Positions 52,280 through 62,753 of a stretch of DNA of 64,000 nucleotides are shown one piece after another. The DNA is from Xanthomonas sp. XNM01 (GTDB lineage Bacteria; Pseudomonadota; Gammaproteobacteria; Xanthomonadales; Xanthomonadaceae). Position 1 is the stretch's first letter, and each line of letters opens with the position of its first letter. Where the stretch lies: positions 558,001-622,000 of the forward strand of contig NZ_JACVAP010000001.1 of the NCBI RefSeq assembly GCF_014851915.1, given 5' to 3'. Both the position numbers and the translations under genes were made by a program. The notes under the pieces were generated by a model. It saw nothing but the letters and a program-made list of their open reading frames with translations. It did no database searches and was not told where the DNA came from.

Positions 52280-54775
52280 TCACGCGGCCCGCGGCGGGCC
52301 GGCCTCCCGGCGGGTCTGGAACACCGAGACCGCTTCCTCCAGCTGACCGGCCAGGACCTCCAGCGCACCGGCCGCGGAGGATGCCTCCCGCACCAGGGCC
52401 GCGTTCTGGTGGGTGGCCTCGTCCATCCGCGCGATGGTCAGGTTGATCTGTTCCAGGCGCCCGGCCTGCTCGGTGCTGGCCGCGGCGATCTCGTTGACCA
52501 GCGCGGAGGTACGGGTGGCCGAGGCGTTGAGGCGCCCGATGGCCTGCTCGGAGCGGCGGCTGATCGCCAGGCCGTTCTCCACCCGCTGGCCGGACTCCTC
52601 GATCAGGCCCCGGATCTCGCGGGCCGCGGTGGCCGAGCGCTGGGCCAGGCCGCGCACTTCGTTGGCGACCACCGCGAAGCCCCGGCCTTCCTCGCCGGCG
52701 CGCGCCGATTCGACCGCGGCGTTGAGCGCCAGGATGTTGGTCTGGAAGGCGATGCCGTCGATCACCGCGATGATCTCGCCGATCCGCGAGGAGGACTGGT
52801 CGATCTGCGCCATCACCTGCACCACTTCGCCGATCGCCGCGGAGGTCTCGCGGACCGCGTCGCCGGCCTGGCGCGAGGCGTCGTCGGCCTGGTGCGCGCG
52901 CTCGGCGTTGGCGCGCACGGTGGCGGTGAGCTCCTCCATCGAAGCCGCCGCCGCTTCCAGGTCGCCTGTCTGGCGTTCGCTGCGCCCGGACAGGTCGGCG
53001 TTGCCCGAGGCGATGCTGCCGGCGGCATCGGCGATCGACGCGGCGGCCAGCTGGATCCGGTCGACGATGCCGGTCAGGCGCGTCACGGTGGCGTTGGCAT
53101 CGTCGCGCATGCGCGCGAACACGCCGTTGAACTCGCCGTCCATCTGCCCGGTGAGGTCGCCGTCGGCGATGGCCTGGAACAGCTGCGACAGCGTGGACAG
53201 GTTGCCGTCGGCGGTGCGCATCAGCCGGTTCAGGCCGGCGATCATCGCGCGGAAATCGTGTTCGTAGCGCTGCTCGTCGCCGCGCTGGGCGAAGTCGCCG
53301 TCGGCGGCGGCATCGGCCAGGCGCCGGATCTCGGCGTTGATCGCGCCCAGGTTGGCCTTGACCGTGTCCATGGTCCGGGTGAGCACCGCCTTGCCGCCGG
53401 GCAGGCGGTCCATGTCCTCGGACAGGTCGCCGATGGCGTAGCGCTGCATGACCTCCATCTGCCGCATCATCAGGGCGATGTGCGAGGCGACCAGCGCGTT
53501 GGTGTCGCGCACCATCCGCCCGTAGTCGCCGGGAAACGCGGACTGGTCGATGCGGAAGCCGATGTCGCCGTCGTCGTGGCGGCGCGCCATCTCCGCCTGC
53601 GCCTGGATCACCGCCTTGAGCTGCACCTGCATGCGCGCCATCGCGCCGAGCAGCTGGCCGACTTCGTCGTTGCGGCCCTGCGCGATCGTGCCGTCGAGGC
53701 GGCCGTCGGCGATGTCGCCGGCCACCGCGATGGCCGAGGCCAGCGGCCTGACCAGCAGCCAGCGCACCAGCAGGAACAGGCTCAGGCTGAGCAGGCCGAC
53801 CGAGGCCACGCCGGCCAGCACGATGATCCACAGCATCTGCCGGGCCTGCTGCATGAACTGCGCCGACAGCCGCGCCTGCGGGACCGCGACGCCGAGGCTG
53901 AAGCGTTCCTCCGCCTTGCCCGCCTGCAGCGGCACGTAAACCCGCACGTAGCCATCGGCATCGGGCTGCAGCTGTTCATGGCTGCGGCCCTCGGCGATGG
54001 CGGCGAGCATCGCGCGGCTGGCCGGATCGGTGCGGTGGCTGCCGAGCCGGGTGGCATCGCGCGAGGCCAGCACCATGCCACCGGGCGAGATCAGTTCGAG
54101 ATAGCCCGCGTCCATCGGCTGCACCTGCGACAGCCGCTGCTGCAGCCCGGACAGCGCCAGATCGGTCAGGACGACGCCGAGGTACTGGTCGTCCAGCATG
54201 ATCGGCGTGGACAGCGTGGTCATCAGCACGCTCTCGTCGCGGCCTTCGGTGACGTCGGCGTAGGGTTCCAGCAGCACCGGCCGGCGCAACTGCCGCGGCA
54301 GGGCGTGCCAGGCGTCGTCCGCGCCGGGCGTGGCGCCGTCGTACAGCAGCGCGCCATCGTCGTCCCAGGTCCAGTAGCTGAGCAGGCGCTCGGGATTGCG
54401 TCCGTCGAACGCACCGGCTTCCCACAGCACGCCGGTGCCGACCCAGGTCGGGTTGGCCAGCAGCTGCTGGCGGAACACCGCGTCGACGCTCTCGCGTTCC
54501 AGGCCATGCAGCGCCCGTGTGGCCAGCAGCGTGTTGACCAGGGTGTCGTTGGCCTTGAACGTGCTTTCCAGTTCGGCGCCGATGCGCGCGGACTGGTAGT
54601 GGGCGATGCTCTCGATGGTCGCGCGCGAGGACGCGACCAGCGCGCGCTTGCTGATCCACTGGCTCAGCGCGGCGGTCAGGCCGAAGCAGAGCAGGGCCAG
54701 CAGGCCGGTGCCGAGCATGAGGCGATGGGCGATGCTGCCGTGTCTGCCGGCGGGGGTGGTGCGGATCGACGCCAT
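52280..54775 (-). CDS. Methyl-accepting chemotaxis protein with large periplasmic sensor
   Basis: This is an 831-residue chemoreceptor. TM1 lies at about 19-38, followed by a periplasmic Cache-like sensor (about 40-312), TM2 at 314-340 and a HAMP region with a second HAMP-like linker. The long cytoplasmic coiled coil has the signalling tip [26 protein letters not shown] and [15 protein letters not shown]. No C-terminal CheR-tethering pentapeptide is seen (it ends GPPRAA). GGAG five bases before ATG 54775 decides the start. It lies next to parC but on its own promoter. The ligand is unknown. Confidence 0.92.
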   Translation of the reverse strand: MASIRTTPAGRHGSIAHRLMLGTGLLALLCFGLTAALSQWISKRALVASSRATIESIAHYQSARIGAELESTFKANDTLVNTLLATRALHGLERESVDAVFRQQLLANPTWVGTGVLWEAGAFDGRNPERLLSYWTWDDDGALLYDGATPGADDAWHALPRQLRRPVLLEPYADVTEGRDESVLMTTLSTPIMLDDQYLGVVLTDLALSGLQQRLSQVQPMDAGYLELISPGGMVLASRDATRLGSHRTDPASRAMLAAIAEGRSHEQLQPDADGYVRVYVPLQAGKAEERFSLGVAVPQARLSAQFMQQARQMLWIIVLAGVASVGLLSLSLFLLVRWLLVRPLASAIAVAGDIADGRLDGTIAQGRNDEVGQLLGAMARMQVQLKAVIQAQAEMARRHDDGDIGFRIDQSAFPGDYGRMVRDTNALVASHIALMMRQMEVMQRYAIGDLSEDMDRLPGGKAVLTRTMDTVKANLGAINAEIRRLADAAADGDFAQRGDEQRYEHDFRAMIAGLNRLMRTADGNLSTLSQLFQAIADGDLTGQMDGEFNGVFARMRDDANATVTRLTGIVDRIQLAAASIADAAGSIASGNADLSGRSERQTGDLEAAAASMEELTATVRANAERAHQADDASRQAGDAVRETSAAIGEVVQVMAQIDQSSSRIGEIIAVIDGIAFQTNILALNAAVESARAGEEGRGFAVVANEVRGLAQRSATAAREIRGLIEESGQRVENGLAISRRSEQAIGRLNASATRTSALVNEIAAASTEQAGRLEQINLTIARMDEATHQNAALVREASSAAGALEVLAGQLEEAVSVFQTRREAGPPRAA

Positions 54776-54922
54776 CGCTGCTCCATGCTCCTGATGCAAT
54801 GCCAACCGGCCGTTGTCGGCACGGGCGGTGACATCTTGAGTCGGGCCTTGCGGGCGCCGCTGCGGACCGGGCGGCAGGGCCGCCGCGTGGTCGCCGGCGC
54901 AGGATCGAGGAAGCGCAGAAAA

Positions 54923-54952
54923 CAGAAAACCCCGCCGGAGCGGGGTTTTCTG
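54923..54952 (-). terminator. Terminator of tRNA-Leu copy 1
   Basis: A 13-base perfect stem (54923-54935 with 54940-54952) has loop CGGA, with T-rich ends inside the stem so that it can work in both directions. It lies 23 bases past the minus-strand tRNA. Confidence 0.85.
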
Positions 54953-54974
54953 TCGGGCCTTGCGGCCGGTGTCC

Positions 54975-55059
<85 letters not shown>

Positions 55060-55330
55060 AGGTGGGCGCGCAGTATACAACGTGAAATCCGATTCGTGCA
55101 GTGGGTCGGACACATTCGTGTCGCATCCGTTCGCCGGGGCCCGTCGCGATGGCGTCGCGCGCTGCTTCCGCATGCGTGTGCGAACCGGGTGGCGAGTGCG
55201 CGGGATGCACGGCAGGCGTACCGGACGCGTGCATCGCCGTGGCCCGCCTGTCCGGCCGGTGGCCATCGCTGCACGGCGCGCGTGATGGGATGCGTGTCGG
55301 TGCGCACATCGGCCACGCCGGGCCCAGATG

Positions 55331-55360
55331 CAGAAAACCCCGCCGGAGCGGGGTTTTCTG
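55331..55360 (-). terminator. Terminator of tRNA-Leu copy 2
   Basis: This is the same 30-base hairpin as at 54923-54952, at the same distance from its tRNA. It belongs to the duplicated unit. Confidence 0.85.
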
Positions 55361-55381
55361 TCGGGCCTCGCGGCCTTGTCT

Positions 55382-55466
<85 letters not shown>

Positions 55467-55567
55467 AGGTGAGGCGCGCATTCTGGAGATCGTCCGCGGT
55501 CTTGTCAACACCCGCGCACGCCGATCCTGCACGCGGTGCAGAACAGGGCGGGGTGTACCATCCCGGC

Positions 55568-57988
55568 ATGAAGAAAACAGGCAAGCGCGGCGGCAACGCC
55601 GGAGCAGGAACCCGCGGGACCGGAGCGGGCAGTGACAGGACCGGCAAGGCCGCCAAGGCTGGCCGCACGGCGCAGGGCGGGGGAAAGAAGCTCCCACCCT
55701 GGATGCCCGAGCCGCCGCCGGTGGTGCGGGCCCCGCGCCCGCGCAGCGCGCCGGCGCCACGCGGTGGATTCCAGGATCCGCACGCGGCACGCGAGGCCGA
55801 GCGTTATGCCCAGCCCATCGCCAGCCGCGAGGCGATCCTGGCGTTGCTCGAAGCGGCCGACGGCCCGCAGACGGCCGAGGAGCTGGCCCGTGCGCTGTCG
55901 CTGACCGCGCCGGACCGCTTCGACGCGCTCGGCAAGCGCCTGGGCGCGATGGTCCGCGACGGCCAGTTGGTGCAGAACCGCCGTGGTGGCTTCGCTCCCG
56001 TGCAGCAGACCGACCTGATCCCCGGCGTGGTGATCGCCAACCCGGACGGGTTCGGCTTCCTGCGCCCGGACGCCGGTGGTGGCGACGACCTGTTCCTGCC
56101 GCCTTATGAAATGCGCAAGGTCATGCATGGCGACCGGGTGCTGGCCAACGTCACCGGCATCGACCGCCGCGGCCGCCGCGAGGGCAGCATCGCGCGCGTG
56201 CTGGAGCGGCGCCTGACCCGGCTGATCGGCCGCTTCGGCAGCGAGGCGGGCATCAGCTTCGTCGTACCCGACGACAAGCGCGTGCAGCGCAACGTGCAGG
56301 TACCGCCGGACGGTACCGGCGGCGCCCGCGACGGCCAGCTGGTGGTCTGCGAACTGGTGCAGGCGCCGGATGCGCGGCGCCCGCCGATCGGTCGCATCGT
56401 GGCGGTGCTGGGCGACAGGCTGACGCCGTCGCTGGTGGTCGAGGCCGCCATCCACGGGCACGACCTGCCGCACGAGTTCCCGCCGGAGGTGCTGGCCGAG
56501 GCAATGGCCGTGCCGCTGACGATCGAGGAAGACACGATCGGCGAGCGCGTGGATCTGCGTGCGCTGCCGCTGGTCACCATCGACGGCGAGGACGCCAAGG
56601 ACTTCGACGACGCGGTCTACTGCGAACCCAACCGGAACGGCTTCCGGCTGGTGGTGGCGATCGCCGACGTCTCCCATTACGTGCGCCCCGGCGCGCCGCT
56701 GGACGACGAGGCGCAGAAGCGCGCGACCTCGGTCTACTTCCCCGGCTTCGTCGTGCCGATGCTGCCGGAGACGCTGTCCAACGGCATCTGCTCGCTGAAC
56801 CCGAAGGTCGACCGCTTCTGCTTCGTCTGCGACATGCAGGTCGACCGCGACGGCCAGGTCACCCGCTCGAAGTTCTACGAGGCGGTGATGAACTCGCACG
56901 CGCGCCTGACCTACACCCAGGTGTGGAAGGCGGTGGGCGAGGACGATGAAGAGGCCCGCACCCAGATCGGCGCGCTGCTGCCGCAGGTCGAGCGCCTGCA
57001 CCAGCTGTACCAGGTGCTGGCCAAGGCCCGCCAGCAGCGCGGCGCGATCGAATTCGAGTCCTCCGAGGTACGTTTCGTCATCGGCCGCGAAGGCGAGGTC
57101 GTGCAGGCCGGCATGCTGGCCCGCAACGATGCGCACAAGCTGATCGAGGAATGCATGATCGCCGCCAACGTCGAGGCCGCCCGCTACCTGCTGGGCAAGC
57201 AGGTGCCGGCCCCGTACCGCGTGCACGAGCGGCCGCCGGAGGCCAAGTACGCCGACCTGCTGGAGTTCCTGCAGGAGTTCGGCCTGCGCATGCCGCCGTG
57301 GTCGAAGGTCGAACCGCGCGATTTCACCCAGCTGCTGAAGAAGGTGCGCGACCGGCCCGACGCGGCGCTGCTGGAGTCGGTGCTGCTGCGCAGCCAGAGC
57401 CTGGCGGTGTACTCGCCGGACAACAACGGCCACTTCGGCCTGGCGCTGGAGGCCTACGCCCACTTCACCTCGCCGATCCGGCGTTATCCGGACCTGCTGG
57501 TGCACCGGGCGATCAAGCACGCGCTGAGCGGCGCGCGCGCGACCAGCTACCGGTACCCGCCGGGCGAGATGGCGGCACTGGCGCTGCAGTGCTCCGAGCG
57601 CGAGCGGCGCGCCGACGAGGCCGAGCGCGAGGTCGACGAGCGCTACCGCGCGGCGTGGATGGAGAAGCACGTCGGCAGCCAGTTCGACGGCGTGATCAGC
57701 GGCGTTACCAGTTTCGGCCTGTTCGTCGAGCTGAACGACTCCAAGGTCACCGGCCTGGTCCACGTGACCCAGCTGCCGCACGACTATTACCACTTCGACC
57801 CGGTGCGCAAGACCCTGGCCGGCGAGCGCCGCGGGCGCGAGTTCCGGCTCGGCGACCCGCTGCGGATCCTGGTGCTGAAGGCCAGCGTCGAGGACCGGCG
57901 CATCGACTTCCGCCTGGCCGAGGAGGCCGAGCCGAAGGCGCCGCCGCCGCGTGGGCAGCCGGCCAGACGCACCAAGAAGAAGTACTGA
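55568..57988 (+). CDS. rnr: Rnr, ribonuclease R
   Basis: RNase R is a 3'-5' processive exoribonuclease that degrades structured RNA and takes part in trans-translation and ribosome quality control. The 806-residue protein begins with a long Lys/Gly-rich tract (about 1-50), then a winged-helix domain (about 90-140, IASREAILALLEAADGP), cold-shock domains, and the RNB catalytic domain with DGEDAKDFDDAVY at about 338-350. The C-terminal S1 domain (about 704-790, FDGVISGVTSFGLFVEL) is followed by a basic tail. ATG 55568 was chosen as the first start in frame after the tRNA. Confidence 0.96.
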   Translation: MKKTGKRGGNAGAGTRGTGAGSDRTGKAAKAGRTAQGGGKKLPPWMPEPPPVVRAPRPRSAPAPRGGFQDPHAAREAERYAQPIASREAILALLEAADGPQTAEELARALSLTAPDRFDALGKRLGAMVRDGQLVQNRRGGFAPVQQTDLIPGVVIANPDGFGFLRPDAGGGDDLFLPPYEMRKVMHGDRVLANVTGIDRRGRREGSIARVLERRLTRLIGRFGSEAGISFVVPDDKRVQRNVQVPPDGTGGARDGQLVVCELVQAPDARRPPIGRIVAVLGDRLTPSLVVEAAIHGHDLPHEFPPEVLAEAMAVPLTIEEDTIGERVDLRALPLVTIDGEDAKDFDDAVYCEPNRNGFRLVVAIADVSHYVRPGAPLDDEAQKRATSVYFPGFVVPMLPETLSNGICSLNPKVDRFCFVCDMQVDRDGQVTRSKFYEAVMNSHARLTYTQVWKAVGEDDEEARTQIGALLPQVERLHQLYQVLAKARQQRGAIEFESSEVRFVIGREGEVVQAGMLARNDAHKLIEECMIAANVEAARYLLGKQVPAPYRVHERPPEAKYADLLEFLQEFGLRMPPWSKVEPRDFTQLLKKVRDRPDAALLESVLLRSQSLAVYSPDNNGHFGLALEAYAHFTSPIRRYPDLLVHRAIKHALSGARATSYRYPPGEMAALALQCSERERRADEAEREVDERYRAAWMEKHVGSQFDGVISGVTSFGLFVELNDSKVTGLVHVTQLPHDYYHFDPVRKTLAGERRGREFRLGDPLRILVLKASVEDRRIDFRLAEEAEPKAPPPRGQPARRTKKKY

Positions 57989-57999
57989 GGCATCCAGCG

Positions 58000-58500
58000 A
58001 TGACGACCGGGGCAGCGGTGATGGCGAAGACGGGCGAGTACAGCGGCGGCTGCCAGTGCGGCGCCGTCCGCTTCCGCGTACGTGGCCGCCTGCACGATGC
58101 CTCGATCTGCCACTGCCGGATGTGCCAGAAGGCCTTCGGTGCGTACTACGCGCCGCTGGTGTCGGTGCGTGGCGCGCAGTTCGCCTGGACCCGCGGCGAG
58201 CCGAAGCGTTTCGCTTCGTCCAACCTGGTCAGGCGCGGCTTCTGCGCCGACTGCGGCACGCCGCTGACCTACGAGGCGCCCGATGGCATCGCGGTGGCGG
58301 CAGGCGCCTTCGACGATCCGGCGCTGCTGCCGCCGGTGATCCAGTACGGGATCGAACGCCGGATGCCGTTCGCCGGCGCGCTCGACGCGCTGCCGGCGCG
58401 ACGCACCGAGGACGACCTGGAGGCGGCGGCGTTTCTTGCCGACGTGGTCTCCTTCCAGCATCCGGACCACGATACCGACGACTGGCCGCCGCGGCCCTGA
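58000..58500 (+). CDS. GFA-family zinc-binding protein
   Basis: This is a 166-residue protein of the glutathione-dependent-formaldehyde-activating (GFA)/CENP-V fold. Zinc ligands appear as GGCQCGAVRF, CHCRMCQKAFGAYYAP and FCADCGTPLTY. Most members have no proven activity on formaldehyde adducts. ATG 58000, after GAGG at 57987-57990, is preferred; ATG 58021 is the alternative. It follows rnr by 11 bases and precedes rlmB, so it may be co-transcribed with RNA-processing genes. Confidence 0.88.
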   Translation: MTTGAAVMAKTGEYSGGCQCGAVRFRVRGRLHDASICHCRMCQKAFGAYYAPLVSVRGAQFAWTRGEPKRFASSNLVRRGFCADCGTPLTYEAPDGIAVAAGAFDDPALLPPVIQYGIERRMPFAGALDALPARRTEDDLEAAAFLADVVSFQHPDHDTDDWPPRP

Positions 58501-58636
58501 GCACCCGCCGCGCGGCCTGCGCGGCACGCTGCATGAACGTCTTCACGTGCCGGCAGGCAGGCTTCACGCGCGTGGCGCTGGCTGCGCTGGGCGCCAGCGC
58601 CTACCATTCTCTCTTTCCCTCTCTTCGATCCCGCCA

Positions 58637-59380
58637 ATGAGCAAGCAGAACCAGTGGGTGGTCGGCGTCAACGCCGTCGCCTCCGCCATCGAGCACGATG
58701 CCGAACACGTGCGCGAGGTGCTGGTCGAATCCGGCGGGCGCAATCCGCGCCTCACCGAGATCGAGGAGCAGGCCCGGCGCGTGGGCATCGAGGTGCGCAA
58801 GGTCGCCACCCAGGCGCTGGACGGGATCGGCGGCAATCTGCGCCACCAGGGCGTCGCCGCCCGCTATGCAGCGGTGAAGACCTGGGACGAGAGCGAGCTG
58901 GCGGGCCTGATCGAGGCGGCCGAAGGCCGTGCGCTGCTGCTGGTGCTCGACGGCGTGCAGGATCCGCACAACCTCGGTGCCTGCCTGCGCAGCGCCGCCG
59001 CCGCCGGCGCGACCGCGGTGGTGATCCCCAAGGACAAGTCGGCGCCGGTGAATGCCACGGTGCGCAAGACCTCGGCCGGTGCGGCCGACCGGCTGCCGGT
59101 GGTGTCGGTGACCAACCTGTCGCGCTGCCTGCGCGACCTGCAGAAGCTGGGCGTGTGGATCTATGGCCTGGCGGGCGAGTCCGAGCCGTCGCTGTATTCG
59201 CTGGACCTGCGCGGCAACGTCGCGCTGGTGCTCGGCGGCGAGGCCGAGGGCCTGCGCCGGCTCACCCGCGAGCACTGCGATGCGCTGGTCAGCATCCCGA
59301 TGCCGGGCGACATCGAAAGCCTGAACGTGTCGGTGGCTGCCGGTGTCTGCCTGTTCGAGGCGGTGCGCCAGCGCGTCTGA
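58637..59380 (+). CDS. rlmB: RlmB, 23S rRNA (guanosine-2'-O-)-methyltransferase
   Basis: RlmB methylates G2251 in the peptidyl-transferase P-loop of 23S rRNA. The 247-residue SPOUT enzyme has an N-terminal substrate-binding domain (VGVNAVASAIEHD) and the three knot motifs LDGVQDPHNLGACLRSAAA, LVLGGEAEGLRR and IPMPGDIESLNVSVAAGVCLFE. ATG 58637 matches the family. It lies near rnr, as in enterobacteria. Confidence 0.96.
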   Translation: MSKQNQWVVGVNAVASAIEHDAEHVREVLVESGGRNPRLTEIEEQARRVGIEVRKVATQALDGIGGNLRHQGVAARYAAVKTWDESELAGLIEAAEGRALLLVLDGVQDPHNLGACLRSAAAAGATAVVIPKDKSAPVNATVRKTSAGAADRLPVVSVTNLSRCLRDLQKLGVWIYGLAGESEPSLYSLDLRGNVALVLGGEAEGLRRLTREHCDALVSIPMPGDIESLNVSVAAGVCLFEAVRQRV

Positions 59381-59453
59381 TCCGGCTGCGGCACGGGCCG
59401 AAGCGGGCGTGGGGCCGGATGGGGCGAGCCCGCCGGCGTTTGTGGAGCATGGC

Positions 59454-62441
59454 ATGCGGGGATGGCGACGACAGGCGGGTGCGGCGCTGCTGTGCCTGCT
59501 GTGGCTGACGACGTGGGCGGCAACGGCCGCGGCCGCGCAGCGCGCCACTGCCGCGGTCGCGCCGCCGCTGCGCGACTACGCGGTCGACGCGTGGAGCTCG
59601 CGCAACGGCCTGCCGCACAACTCGCTGCGCGACATCGCCCAGACCCCCGACGGCTACCTGTGGTTCGCGACCTGGGAAGGCGTGGTGCGCTACAACGGCA
59701 CCGACTTCACCGTCATCGACCGCGGCAGCCGCCCCGGCCTGCGCGACAACGGCATCGGCGCGCTGTACGTCGATCCGGAAGGCACGCTGTGGCTGACCGA
59801 CTCGCGCGGCAACCTGGGCCGGCATGGCGACGATGGCGGCTGGCGGTACTGGGAGCGCAGCGGCGAGTGGCCGCAGGCGCTGATCCACGACATGGAAATG
59901 GACAGCCGCGGCAGCCTGTGGCTGCTGTTCGAAGGCCATGGCCTGGGCCGGGTCGACCCTGACGGCAGCTTCCACTACCTGGCGCCGCCGCCCGAGCTGC
60001 CGGTCGCGGCCAGCTTCCCGCGGATGGCGATCGATGCGCAGGACCGGATCTGGGTCGGCACCCTCGACGGCCTGGTCGTGCGCGAGCCCGATGGCCGCTG
60101 GCGGCGTGCGCCGGCGGCGCTGGACCTGCCGAAGGGCCTGGTCTGGCCGTACCGCGCCCCCGATGGCGCGATCTGGGTCACCGCCTCGCAGCGCGTGTAC
60201 CGGATCGAGGACGGCGCCGTCGTCCAGCAGCATGCGCTGCCCGGCGTCGGCACGTTCACCGCCATGCTCCAGGACCGCAACGGCGGCCTGTGGCTGGGCA
60301 CCGAGAACCACGGCCTGCTGCGGATCGGCCCCTACGGGCTGGAGCGCATGGCGCCCGGCGAGGTGCTGCCGAACGGACGCGTCGCCAGCCTGCTGGAGGA
60401 TGCCGAGGGCAGCATCTGGATCGGCGCCAACGGCGGCCTGTTCCGCCTGCGCGAGACGCTGTTCAACGGCTACACCCGGCGCGATGGCTTGCGCGGCGAC
60501 TACGTGCGCGCGCTGATCGAGGACCGGCAGGGCGTGCTCTGGGTCGGTGGCGGCGGTGGCCTGGACCGGATGGGGACGGATGGCCGTTTCCACCCCGCGC
60601 CGGTCCGCGGCGCGACCGGCGAGGCGCTGTCGGTGCTGAGCCTGGCCGAGGACCGCAGCGGCGACCTGTGGGTCGGCACCTTCGTCGATGGCGTGTTCCG
60701 GCTGCGCGACGGCCGGCGCGTCGCCCACTACGGGCCGGCGCAGGGCATGGTCAGCGGGCATGTGCGTGCGATCAGCGTGGCCCGGGACGGCACGGTCTGG
60801 GTCGGCAGCCGCACCGGGCTGCTGCGGGTGGAGGGTGCGGTGATGCGCGCGCCGCCGCCGGTGCCGGGCCTGCCGCGCGGCCTGATCACCGCGCTGGCCA
60901 GCGTCGGCGACACCCTGTGGATCGGCTCGGTCGAAGGCGCCCACCTGCTGCGCGACGGTCAGGTCGAGCACCTGGACCTGGAGGCGCTGGGCGGCACGCG
61001 CTCGGTGTTCGGATTCCAGCCGATCGGCGACGCGGTCTGGATCTCCACCGACCGCGGCCTGTTCCGCTGGCGCGACGGGCAGGTCGATCGGGTCGGCCTG
61101 GAGCAGGGCGTGCCGGTGGACGCGGTGTTCCAGCTCGTGCCGGACCGTGTCGGCAACGCCTGGATCAGCAGCAACCGTGGCGTCCTGCGCAGCACGATGC
61201 AGGCGCTCAACGCCGCGGCCGACGGCCGCGTGCTGCCGATCGCGATGGACCGCTATACCGAGATCGACGGTCTGGTCAGCTCGCAGGGCAACGGCAGTTC
61301 CGCGCCGTCGACGATCCTGCGCCGCGACGGCAGCGTGTGGCTGGCCACCGCCGGTGGCGTGGCCAGCGTCGATCCCGCGCGGATGCAGCGCTACCTGAGC
61401 CGGCCGGCGCCGCCTGCCGTGGTCGAAGGCGTGCAGGTCGACGGCCAGGCCGTGGCCTGGCAGGACGGCGCGGTCATTCCCGGCGGGCAGCGCCTGACCG
61501 TGTCCTACGCCGGCCTGAGCTACCTGTTCTCCGAACGCATCCGCTACCGCACGCGCCTGCTCGGGCTGGACAGCCAGTGGATCGACCGCGGCCAGCAGCG
61601 CAGCGTGGAGTTCCTGAGCCTGCCGCCGGGCAACTACACGCTGCAGATCGCCGCCGCCCATCCCGATGGCGAGTGGAGCCGCGAGGCCGCGGCCTGGACC
61701 TTCACCGTGCAGCCGCTGTGGTGGCAGCGCGCCAGCGTCCGGCTGGCGGCCACCCTCGCGGCGTTGCTCGGGCTGATCGCGCTGTACCGCTACCTGATCC
61801 ACCGCTACCGCAACCGCAACCTGGAGCTGGAACGGCAGGTGCACGAGCGCACCCGCGACCTGCGCCAGCAGACCGAGCGCCTGCTGGTGGCCGACCGCGA
61901 GCGCAACGAACTGCTCGACCAGCTGCGCAGCCAGGCCGAGATCTCCGAACGGCAGGCGCGCGAGGACGCGCTGACCGGGCTGGCCAACCGCCGGCATTTC
62001 GACGAGGTGCTGGCGCGCGAACTGGCGGTGGCGCGGCGTGGCGGGCGGCCGCTGTGCCTGGCGATGATCGACATCGACCATTTCAAGCGGATCAACGACA
62101 CCTGGTCGCACAGCACCGGCGACCAGGTGCTGCGCGAGGTGGGGCGTGTACTGGCCGCCGATTGCCGCAGCTCCGACCTGCTGGCGCGGCTGGGCGGCGA
62201 GGAGTTCGCGCTGCTGATGGTCGACACCCGGCTGGAAGCGGCGGTCGCGGCCTGCGAGCGCCTGCGCGGCCGGTTCCGCGCGCACGGCGACTGGGCCGGG
62301 GTCGAGGGTCTGCAGGTGACCTTCAGCGCGGGCGTGGTCGCCTGTTCGGCCGACGACACCCCGGCCTCGCTGTTCCGTCGCGTGGACGAGGCGCTGTACC
62401 GGGCCAAGCGCGAGGGACGCGACCGGATCAGGACCGACTGA
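59454..62441 (+). CDS. Membrane diguanylate cyclase with periplasmic beta-propeller sensor
   Basis: This is a 995-residue protein. The signal peptide (1-28) is followed by a two-bladed-propeller-type sensor of Reg_prop repeats (about 40-680; repeated DxxGxLWxGT and GxIWIGANGG motifs). A Y_Y_Y domain comes next (about 690-750, SYAGLSYLFSERIRYRTRL), then one membrane span (about 763-782), a coiled-coil linker and a GGDEF domain (about 835-995). The active-site motif is GGEEF at 914-918 and the inhibitory RxxD is RSSD at 905-908. It should make cyclic di-GMP in response to a periplasmic signal. GGAG seven bases before ATG 59454 decides the start. No partner gene is adjacent. Confidence 0.92.
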   Translation: MRGWRRQAGAALLCLLWLTTWAATAAAAQRATAAVAPPLRDYAVDAWSSRNGLPHNSLRDIAQTPDGYLWFATWEGVVRYNGTDFTVIDRGSRPGLRDNGIGALYVDPEGTLWLTDSRGNLGRHGDDGGWRYWERSGEWPQALIHDMEMDSRGSLWLLFEGHGLGRVDPDGSFHYLAPPPELPVAASFPRMAIDAQDRIWVGTLDGLVVREPDGRWRRAPAALDLPKGLVWPYRAPDGAIWVTASQRVYRIEDGAVVQQHALPGVGTFTAMLQDRNGGLWLGTENHGLLRIGPYGLERMAPGEVLPNGRVASLLEDAEGSIWIGANGGLFRLRETLFNGYTRRDGLRGDYVRALIEDRQGVLWVGGGGGLDRMGTDGRFHPAPVRGATGEALSVLSLAEDRSGDLWVGTFVDGVFRLRDGRRVAHYGPAQGMVSGHVRAISVARDGTVWVGSRTGLLRVEGAVMRAPPPVPGLPRGLITALASVGDTLWIGSVEGAHLLRDGQVEHLDLEALGGTRSVFGFQPIGDAVWISTDRGLFRWRDGQVDRVGLEQGVPVDAVFQLVPDRVGNAWISSNRGVLRSTMQALNAAADGRVLPIAMDRYTEIDGLVSSQGNGSSAPSTILRRDGSVWLATAGGVASVDPARMQRYLSRPAPPAVVEGVQVDGQAVAWQDGAVIPGGQRLTVSYAGLSYLFSERIRYRTRLLGLDSQWIDRGQQRSVEFLSLPPGNYTLQIAAAHPDGEWSREAAAWTFTVQPLWWQRASVRLAATLAALLGLIALYRYLIHRYRNRNLELERQVHERTRDLRQQTERLLVADRERNELLDQLRSQAEISERQAREDALTGLANRRHFDEVLARELAVARRGGRPLCLAMIDIDHFKRINDTWSHSTGDQVLREVGRVLAADCRSSDLLARLGGEEFALLMVDTRLEAAVAACERLRGRFRAHGDWAGVEGLQVTFSAGVVACSADDTPASLFRRVDEALYRAKREGRDRIRTD

Positions 62442-62753
62442 AGTCTGGTCCGCCCGGCCTGGCGATCCGCGCCGGGCAGGTGGGCATCGCATGTCCCACC
62501 GGCGGACGCCGCCGGATGCCGATGCGGCCAACGGGTGGCGCCGATGCGATCGGCGTCGCCGTGCACGCAGGCCGGCGGACATCCCGGCGCTGCGACGACC
62601 GGCGTGCTGCGTCGCGCGGTGGAGCGCATTGCGACAGCACGGCGGCGACATCATCACCAGCTGTCTGGCGATGGTGGGCGCTGCGTCACGCACCGCGGCC
62701 CTGCGCGGGCGTCCGTGCCGAAGGCCCCGTCGCCGCCGCGGGCTCCTTCTGGA
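62442..62753. other. Intergenic region with no recognisable gene
   Basis: About 310 bases lie between the convergent cyclase and rnt genes. Only short frames without family resemblance occur, and no hairpin with a T run was seen. Confidence 0.5.

Noticed and set aside
49881-52346. 821-codon plus-strand open frame opposite parC
   Set aside because: It is a shadow frame with no recognisable domain; parC is complete on the minus strand.
59289-62693. 1134-codon minus-strand open frame opposite the propeller cyclase
   Set aside because: It mirrors the real gene's codon bias in GC-rich DNA. The translation is a repetitive Arg/Ala/Gln/His mixture with no domain, while the plus frame has clear Reg_prop and GGDEF motifs.
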